Shown here one piece after another: positions 56,915-64,000 of a stretch of 64,000 nt of DNA. The DNA is from Cryptomeria japonica (lineage: Eukaryota > Streptophyta > Pinopsida > Cupressales > Cupressaceae). The notes beneath the pieces are model-generated. The model did not search any database. It was not told where the DNA came from and worked only from the letters and a program-made list of their open reading frames with translations. The stretch is from NCBI RefSeq assembly GCF_030272615.1, contig NC_081408.1, forward strand, positions 60,348,114 to 60,412,113, in the 5' to 3' direction. The position numbers were made by a program, and so were the translations under genes. The stretch's first letter is position 1. Each line of letters starts with the position of its first letter.

Positions 56915-58178
56915 AGAATTGTGGAGAGTGCTAATGTCAAAGTAGATGAGATAAACAAAAGTCAAATCAGAGTTTATGAGAAGGAACCGGCAGTGGAAAT
57001 GATTATATCTGAACCAGTAACACCTTTATCAAAACAGAGAGTTGAACCAATTACTCCGGCAACATCAGAGAATTCTATAGTAAGTGAAGAATAGGGAAGA
57101 GGAATAGAGAGTTAGAAGACTCCTAGGTATGTGAGATTGAATCATTCTGAAGATCAAATCATTGGGGATAAGAGAAATGGAGTGATGACAAGAAGAAGAC
57201 TGACAACTAATGAGGTATGTTTAATTTCACAAGTTGAACTGGTATCAGTAATTGAGGCATACAAAGATGAATTTTGGTTAAAAGCTATGGAAGAAGAATT
57301 AGCTTAGATTGAGAAAAATAAGAGATGGACTTTGGTTGCCCGTCCTAAAAATAAAAATGTTATTGCAATTAAATGGGTTTTTAGGAATAAATTGAATGAG
57401 GATGTCAATTTATAAGGAATAAGACTAGATTGGTTTGTAAAGGTTATTCTCAAAAGGAAGGAATTGATAAGAAAATATGTTTCTGCACTGGTAAATCCTA
57501 CAAGATACAAATCTATGATTGGAGGTCTTCTTTATTTGACTCAAACTAGGCCTCACATTATGAATGTTGTTTGTATTGTTTCAAGATTTTAGAGTGATCC
57601 GAGAGAAAATCATGAGATGGCAGTGAAAAGAATTTTTAGATACTTGCAAGGTACATCAGAATATGGCTTATGGTATCCTAAGGATGATAACTTTACTTTA
57701 TGTGCATATACATATGCTGATTGGGTTGGAGATGTTGATGACTAGAAAAGTACTTTTGATGGAGCTTTCTTTCTTGGAAAGAAGTTGGTTTCATGGATCA
57801 GCAAGAAATAGTCATGTACTTCTTCATCTACTGTTGAAGCTAAGTATGTTTTTGTTGCTACTAACTGTACACAAGTTTTATGGATTAAGCAAATGTTGAA
57901 GGATATAAAGGTGGATTGTGATGCATTGGTAGTTATTCACTATGATAACTCTATTGATATTGATATATCAAAGAATCCGATATTTCATTCTAAGGCAAAG
58001 CACATATCTATCAAGTATAACTTTTTGAAGGAGAAGGTGTAAGCAAATGAAGTTAGACTGGTTTATGTGAACACTAAAGAACACATTGCAGATATTTTCA
58101 CTAAACCTTTATCCAAGGAATCATTTGAGTACCTAAGAGACAGATTGGGGGTTTTTGCCCCTCCGATAGAGACTTGAT
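56915..58178 (+). pseudogene. C5 RT (core deleted) and RNase H
   Basis: The linker and RT start ([11 protein letters not shown] near 57370) run to about 57490, then jump to N-P-T-R-Y-K-S-M-I-G-G, which lies after the polymerase box in C2 and C3. About 650 bases with both catalytic motifs are missing. RNase H follows in pieces with stops (57745, 57809, 58040) and ends near 58178 with D-I-F-T-K-P. Confidence 0.85.
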
Positions 58179-58517
58179 TGATGCGGTTTGGCATCAGTCC
58201 AACATGCATTATCAAAGATACTACTCATTTCAGTATTGATGTGGGATGCTACTACTCAAGGGGAGTAGTAAGCTTTGAGATTCAGAGGCTTATGTTTTTG
58301 CTTTGATATTTCTGTCAGATTTCTGGCATTGATGTCAAAGGGGGAGAGATAGTGATGTGAAAAAGAAAATGTCAAAGGGAGAGATATTATTCAAAGGGGA
58401 AGAGATATTGATATTCAGAGCTATATGCAAATGATTGTTGGTTGTCTTCCTCAAGGGGAAACTTGTTTGGCATTTCTCGGTACTTAGATGTTTTTCACAT
58501 CTAGTGTTTCCATCAAT

Positions 58518-58532
58518 GCCAAAGGGGGAGAT
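58518..58532 (+). other. Polypurine tract of C5
   Basis: GCCAAAGGGGGAGAT, identical to that of C3, right before TGTTGGCC. Confidence 0.85.
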
Positions 58533-59748
58533 TGTTGGCCATTCGGTGGAATTGATTATGTGTTGCACTAATGTTTTTTCATTGATGTCAACACTAGCTA
58601 TTTGGATGCTTTATCGAGACCCTTCTGGTCTCGGTAGGTTGAGTGGTCTCTGGTTAACTTGGATCTGACATGATCCGGTAGACTTCGGTACAATCTAATG
58701 ATAGAATTGGCTTGTTCATAATACCTATACTCTTATTTGATCAGTTGGTTTTGATCTGGTGATTGGATACTATCCTTCTTGCTTAGAAGATTGGTTTCTG
58801 GTTCCGACGAGGGTTTCACTGGCAGAGCTTTTGATGAAGATCTTTGATGAATTGCATAAGTGGTGTTGATGGAGTTTTAGGATGTTGTTGGTGATTGTTT
58901 TCAAGACTTGGCATTTGGAGATCATTGTTGAAGCGTGTGGACCTATACTTGGCCCCGATTGATCTAGGTTATGGATTGACATTAATGTAACGTGTGGATA
59001 GGACCTATTGATGTATTTCTGGGATGTCTTATGTGTTGTTATTATTTGTTTGGTCTAAGGCCGACTTGGTTTGGAATTATGTAATTGGTTTATTGTCTGG
59101 TGGCCTCCGTGATTGTTTATGATCGAGGGTCTTGTATGAATAGATGTAAGATCTCATTGTAGATCATCATGGTTAATGTAAAAGGTCATGGTCAAGGAAT
59201 GTAATGTGCAAATAATATAATATCATTCAGGTAGAGGATTTGGTCGATCATTGGAGATCGAATTGGGTTTATGTAAGAGGATTTAGTCCTTCGGTATTGA
59301 GCTTAATTGGAACTGTACTCTGGTATAGGAGATGGTATCTTTTGCAGTTCAACACTTCTTCGAATTGTAGTCTGGATTTATATGTAGTCAGTGAGGCTCC
59401 TTTTGCGATGAGCAGTGTGCTCTAGGTTGTTGGCCTTCTTGCAAGCGCATGCCCCTTCATTGTAACTCACATACTTACTCTAGAATTATTATCTAACTGT
59501 GGGTAGGCTTCCCACCGTGGTTTTTCCCTTTACCGGGTTTTCCACGTACAAATCTTGGTGTTGTGTGGATGACTTTTATTCAATGATTATTGTTTATGCT
59601 TAATTGGTTTAACTGCTATTCTAGTATTATTGTTTTGGGTTTTGGTATTAAAGTTTTAATTGCTAATGCTTTCGGTAATCTATGACAACTGATTCACCCC
59701 CCCCTCGCCCTCTCTCAGTTGTCTTCCAGTTATCTGAATTGTCTTACA
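58533..59748 (+). repeat. 3' LTR of C5
   Basis: 1216 bp, full length. Hairpin arms GACAACTGA (59684-59692) and TCAGTTGTC (59715-59723). Shared block 59511-59552. Confidence 0.92.
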
Positions 59749-59753
59749 GGGAT

Positions 59754-60465
59754 CAAATGATTGCTAAGTTGAAATCAAAGTTTGTGCTGGTGAATTATCA
59801 AGTAGATTTGTTTCAAAAGTTGTAGAATATGAGACAAAAGGAATCTAGTGTGAAGGAGTAGACCAAAGCATTTTACAAGTTGAATATTAGATCCGAACAT
59901 ATTGATGATGAATTTGAACAAATTTCAAGATATATGAACGGATTGTGGATGTCTATACAAGATGAGATCAATTTGATCAAATTGGAGAGTGTTGAAGAGG
60001 CTTACCAATATGCACTAAACGTTGAAGAGAAATTAAACAAAAGACATGAGTAAAGACAAAGAGGTAGAAGGTTTACCAGAGGAAGATTTCAAGGAGGAAG
60101 AGGATATACCAGAGGAAGAGGAACTAGTTAAGATCAAAATGAGGACAACGAAGTGAGAAAAGAAGGTAATTCATACCAGAAGAATGATAGAAATTTCTAC
60201 CGAAGGAGAGAACCAGATGGTTACCAGAATGAGAACTTTGGGAGACAAGATAAGAGGACATTTAGAGGAACCTTATTTAAGTGTGGAGGAGAAGGACACC
60301 ATGCATTTGAGTGTAAGAAGACATAGGCTACCAAAAGAGCAACGGTGGTGGAAGAAAACCCCACCAGATCAGACAATAAACCAAAAGATGGATAACTGTT
60401 GATGATGAGGAGAGCTTTGTGTCATATCAGAGGAGATGAAGAGGAAGAATTTGTTCAAGACCAGA
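59754..60465 (+). pseudogene. G2 gag, C-terminal part
   Basis: Continues G2 gag after C5: L-K-S-K-F-V, an Arg/Gly-rich segment with a small G-R-G duplication absent from G1 (60097-60125), and a zinc knuckle whose first Cys is Leu (L-F-K-C-G-G-E-G-H, about 60270). Stops at 59823, 59860, 60050 and 60323. Confidence 0.82.
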
Positions 60466-60469
60466 TTTA

Positions 60470-61568
60470 AGGTATCTGGTAAGTGTTGTAAAGTTGTTTT
60501 TGATAGTGGTAGTTCAGATAATCTTGTTTCAGATGAGATGGTGAATAAGTTGAAATTGGAGAGATTGAAACACCCTAAGCCTTATCAGATAGCATGGATT
60601 TAGGATGAACATAAGTTGTTAGTAAGTGAACTATGTTTGGTGAAATTAAAAATTGGCAATTATCATGATTAAGTTTTGTGTGATATTATGCCTATGGATA
60701 TTTGTCATCTTTTGTTGGGTAGACCTTGGCAGTTTTATATACAAACAATACATGAGGCGAATAAGAATACATACACTATTGTGGCCATTAGGATGAAGCA
60801 AACCTTGTTACCTTTGGAGGAACCTTTGAAGAATGAAGTCTTCATGAATGCCAAAATCTATTTAGTAGATGGAAGGAAATTCATAGATGGACTAAGACAT
60901 GAGAATGTGTGTATTGCCTTAATTCCTAAGAAGACTGAGAGACCGGAACCAAAAGGAGAGCACCCAGAAGAGATAAGATATTTGTAGATAGAATATGATA
61001 ACATCATTTCAAATAATGTATCTGATGGATTTCCACCTGTGAGAAGTATTAGTCATTGCATGTACTTAATTCCCAGAGCTAGTTTACCTAACAAAGTTGC
61101 ACACCAGTTGACACCGACAAAGAATGAAGAACTGAATAGACAAGTGCAGGAGCTATTGAAGAAAGGTTTGATTAGGGAGATTGTGAGCCCTTGTGCAGTA
61201 CTGATAGCATTAGCACCTAAGAAAAATGGAGAGTGGAGAATGTGTACCGACTCAAGAGCAATAAACAAGATCACATTGAAATACCGGGTTCCTTTGCCTA
61301 GGATGGATGCCATAATGGACTGTTTGAGTGGAACAAAATACTTTACAAAGATAGATTTGAAGAGTGGATATCATCATAACACTATCAGATAATGTGATGA
61401 GTGGAAGACAACATTTAAGACAAATGAAGGACTATATGAATGGTTGGTTATGCCTTTTGGATTGACTAATGCACCAAGTACTTTCATGAGGCTGATGAAT
61501 AAGGTATTAAAGAAATTCTTGGGTAAGTTTGTTATTGTGTATTTGGATGGCATTCTAAGTTTTTAGTA
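60470..61568 (+). pseudogene. G2 protease and reverse transcriptase
   Basis: Protease D-S-G-S-S at 60502-60516 and L-L-G-R-P-W at 60713. RT fingers with G-L-I-R-E, E-W-R-M-C-T-D-S-R-A-I-N and K-I-D-L-K-S-G-Y-H (61039-61392), a TAA at 61390, then M-P-F-G-L-T-N-A-P. The polymerase box reads Y-L-D-G (61540-61551): the second catalytic Asp is Gly. A TAG follows at 61564. Confidence 0.88.
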
Positions 61569-61604
61569 AAACAAGAGGAGCATTTGTTGTAGTTAAGACA
61601 AGTT

Positions 61605-62333
61605 TTGCAGAGGTTGAGAGAAGAAAAATTGCTGATCAATATCAAGAAGTGTACTTTCATGAAGGATGAGTTAGTTTATTTAGGATTTGTGAGATTTAAG
61701 GATGGTTTGAAGATGGACCCTGAGAAAGTGAAAGCCATTGTTGAGTGGCCTACACCGGAAAGCATTGGGGAGGTAAGACCATTTCATGGATTGGCTAGTT
61801 TTTACCATAAGTTTATTAGAAATTTCAGTTCAATTTGTAACCCCATGACCGAGTCCATGAGAGGAGATCAGAAGGAATTCAAGTGGACCATCGAAGCAAA
61901 CAAAAGTTTTGAATTATTAAAGCATAAAGTGATTGAGCAACTTCTGTTAGTTTTACCGGATTTTAATAAAGTATTTCAAGTGGATTGTGATGCAAGTGGA
62001 ATAGAAATAGGAGCAATCTTGAGTCAAGAAGTGAGAGTAGTAGCCTATTTCAGTGAGAAATTGAATAATACCCGGAAGAGATATTCAGTGTATGATGAGG
62101 AATTTTATGCCATAATTCAAGCCTTGAAGAAATGGAGACTCTACTTGTTTCCTAAGGAGTTTGTGTTGTATATAGATCATCAAACTTTGTAGTATTTGAA
62201 TAGTTAGAGTAAGTTGAACCAGAGACAAATGAGATGGTTAGAATTCTTGCAAAGTTATACCTTTGTGTTGAAGCATAGAAGTGGAAAATCTAACAAAGTT
62301 GTTGATGCATTGAGTAGGAGAAGGAATTTGTTG
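61605..62333 (+). pseudogene. G2 RT end and RNase H
   Basis: 61605-62192 is open: the RT connection (F-M-K-D-E-L-V-Y-L-G) and RNase H with V-D-C-D-A-S-G (61980), Y-D-E-E-F-Y-A-I (62095) and Y-I-D-H-Q (62168). After two TAG codons (62190, 62205) it ends with V-D-A-L-S-R-R (62315). The acidic residues of RNase H are present. Confidence 0.87.
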
Positions 62334-63806
62334 ACAGAGATGAGAGTGACAGTATTAGGTTTTGAAGATTTGAAGACCTTATATGATGAAGACCTGGAGT
62401 TTGCAGAACCTTGGAAAGAATGTAGAGAATCGGTTATGGTTGATAGGAGTAAATGGTTGGATTATTTCAATCAAGATGGGATGTTATTCAGGGGAATTCA
62501 GTTGTGCATACCTAAGAGTTCCATGAGAGAGAACCCGATAAAAGAGAAACATAGTGGAGGTTTAGCAAGACATTTTGGCATTGAAAAAATAGTTGCATTG
62601 GTGAGTGAGCAACACTTTTGGCCCCAGATTCATAATGATGTTAAGATTTATGTGCATAGTTGTAGAGTTTGTTAAGTTGCAAAGAGTAGTAGTCAGAATG
62701 TGGGATTGTATAAACCTTTGACAGTACCAGTAAGACCTTGGGAGGATATAAGCATGGAGTTTGTTTTTGGATTGCCTAAGACATCGAGAGGGAATGATTC
62801 TATATTTGTGGTAGTGGAGAGATTTTTGAAGATGTCTCATTTCATACCTTGTAAGAAGACATTAGATGCATTGCATGTAGCAGACCTATTTTTCAAGTAA
62901 GTGGTGAGATTGCATTGATTACCTAAGAGCATAGTTTCAGATAGAGACACTAAGTTTGTTGGCTATTTTTAGAGAACACTTTGGAAGAAGATGAAGATAG
63001 ATTTGAAGTTCAGTTCTATTTTTCATCCACAGACTGATGGACAGACAAAAGTTGTTAAGAGGAATTTGGGAAATTTGTTGAGATGTTTAGTGGGAGATAA
63101 AACCGGAAGTTGGGATTTGTTCCTTGCACAAGAAAAGTTTTCCTACAACAATTCAATGAATAGGAGTATTGGAAAAACACCTTTTGAGATTGTTACCGGA
63201 GTACATCCTAGAGGAATATCAAAATTGAGAGACATTAGTAGTAAAGACTAGAAGAGTTCAGAAGCATAAGATTTTGTAGATCACATGGAAGCATTGCACA
63301 TTCAGGTTAAACAACATTTGGAAGAAATGAACAACAAATATAAGGAGAAGGCAGATGAGAAGATGATACACAAGGAATTTGAAGTTGGCGATGAAGTGAT
63401 GGTATATCTAAGAAAAGAGAGATTTCTGGTTGGAACTTATAATAAGTTGCAGATGAAGAAGTTTGGACCCTATAAGATTTTGAGGAAGTTCAGTTATGGA
63501 AATGCATATGAAGTGGAGCTACCAGATAGTCTAAGTATTTCCCCTATGTTCAACATTGCAGATCTTCACGAGTACCATGAACCAGAATTCAGTGAGGACA
63601 GTGTTGCAGACTTGGAGAAACAATTGCCCCAGAAGGAACCATATCAGATTGAAGAGGTTTTGGATAGTAGGATTGGGCATAGTACCCGAAACAGTTAGTA
63701 TAAGGAATATCTTGTGAAGTGGAAGGGCAGACCAGTTGAAGATTCATCTTGGATTTCTCAAGAAGAGGTAGACTGCTTTGCTTTCCCTTTGACCCCAGCA
63801 AAGTGA
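62334..63806 (+). pseudogene. G2 integrase with chromodomain
   Basis: Zinc region H-F-G ... H-F-W-P ... C-R-V-C (62570-62675). In the core, the first acidic residue is Glu (S-M-E-F-V, 62755), the second Asp is kept (V-S-D-R-D-T-K, 62935), and the third is Lys (D-G-Q-T-K-V-V, 63038). The C-terminal G-P-Y-K-I-L-R and A-D-L-H-E-Y motifs follow (63285-63698). A chromodomain then reads E-E-V-L-D-S-R, a TAG at 63696, and Y-L-V-K-W-K-G-R-P, S-S-W-I (63708-63757), ending at TGA 63804. Chromodomains target chromoviruses to marked chromatin. Confidence 0.88.
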
Positions 63807-63837
63807 GAGGCTCACTTTTTCATGAACCCCGGATGTC

Positions 63838-64000
63838 TGATGCAGGAGCATCCTCGGTTCACAACAATCTTGCATCAACCAAAAACATTTTCCTTTCTAT
63901 TTTGTTTTTTGTTTACATTTTCAGTTTTCTTGTATGAAATCCTATGGAGTTGGATTCTACTTGAAGACTTGATCATCTTTCTTGCTTTCAGACTGCACCT
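63838..64000 (+). repeat. 3' LTR of G2 (cut by window end)
   Basis: TGATGCAGGAGCATCC, 31 bases after the pol stop; matches the first ~165 bases of the G1 LTR and the G2 5' LTR. Confidence 0.9.

Larger units (their letters stand above)
53764..59748 (+). mobile_element. Ty1/copia element C5, inserted in G2 gag
   Basis: 5985 bp with GGGAT target duplications at 53759-53763 and 59749-59753. LTRs are unequal, 725 and 1216 bp, because the 5' one has lost about 490 bases. The primer site has one change (TGGTATCAAAGC, 54491). Coding order is normal, but the RT catalytic core is deleted near 57490. Confidence 0.92.
41661..64000 (+). mobile_element. Ty3/gypsy chromovirus G2, carrying three nested insertions
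   Basis: The 5' LTR starts at 41661 (TGATGTAGGAGC), is split by C4 and ends at 53192. Then come the primer site, gag split by C5 at 53763/59754, protease, RT, RNase H, integrase and a chromodomain. The 3' LTR from 63838 leaves the window. Subtracting C4 and C5 (with one copy of each target duplication) restores a continuous element. The chromodomain and Met-tRNA primer place it among plant chromoviruses; I cannot name the clade. Many stops and several active-site changes show it is dead. Confidence 0.92.

Noticed and set aside
53764-59748. Endogenous pararetrovirus origin for the RT genes
   Set aside because: Every RT here is linked to an integrase and LTRs with target duplications, and no movement or coat protein is seen.

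Overview
This window looks like intergenic chromatin from a large, repeat-rich plant genome. I could not find one intact host gene. Almost everything recognisable is a long terminal repeat (LTR) retrotransposon or its debris, carrying stop codons and frameshifts, plus one LINE and a probable DNA-transposon gene. The primer sites match plant initiator-Met tRNA and the element lineages (Ty1/copia with UBN2-type gag, Ty3/gypsy chromovirus, Ty3/gypsy Tat type, plant L1 with RNase H) are plant lineages. The old, deeply nested elements would suit a gymnosperm, but that is inference and no species is claimed.

Layout. 1-1992: 3' end of a minus-strand copia element (C1). 1993-8842: LTR- or leader-like DNA without genes. 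8843-9985: decayed gypsy gag (T0). 10780-12075: decayed transposase-like gene with a likely intron. 13804-14921: spliced-looking minus-strand gene remnant, cut by the next element. 14922-17714: chromovirus G1, with one LTR, gag and little else. 18356-25396: copia C2 (minus strand), both LTRs and a 5-bp target duplication. 25662-41660: a Tat-type gypsy T1 with a long leader, gag on plus and a plant mobile domain (PMD) ORF on minus, but no pol. Copia C3 (33780-40491) has jumped into its PMD gene. 41661-64000: chromovirus G2, which runs off the window.

G2 holds the most striking architecture. Copia C4 (42323-52967) sits in its 5' LTR, LINE L1 (46147-49171) sits inside C4, and copia C5 (53764-59748) sits in G2 gag. 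All of these insertions have readable target-site duplications. The order of events is therefore G2, then C4, then L1, with C5 after G2 independently. G2 itself landed at the right edge of T1.

Most notable observations: (i) the LINE carries an extra ~640-codon ORF after its RNase H, overlapping the ORF2 stop by 8 nt, and its four internal stops are all TAG; (ii) a strict 21-bp tandem repeat encoding a heptapeptide occurs in three arrays, lying upstream of both the gag and the antisense PMD ORF in the same relative orientation; (iii) four copia elements share a hairpin with a C-rich loop at the end of the LTR, with base changes on both arms that keep pairing; (iv) a tRNA-like cloverleaf sits in a 122-bp tandem duplication in the C4 leader. 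None of the elements here looks autonomous.
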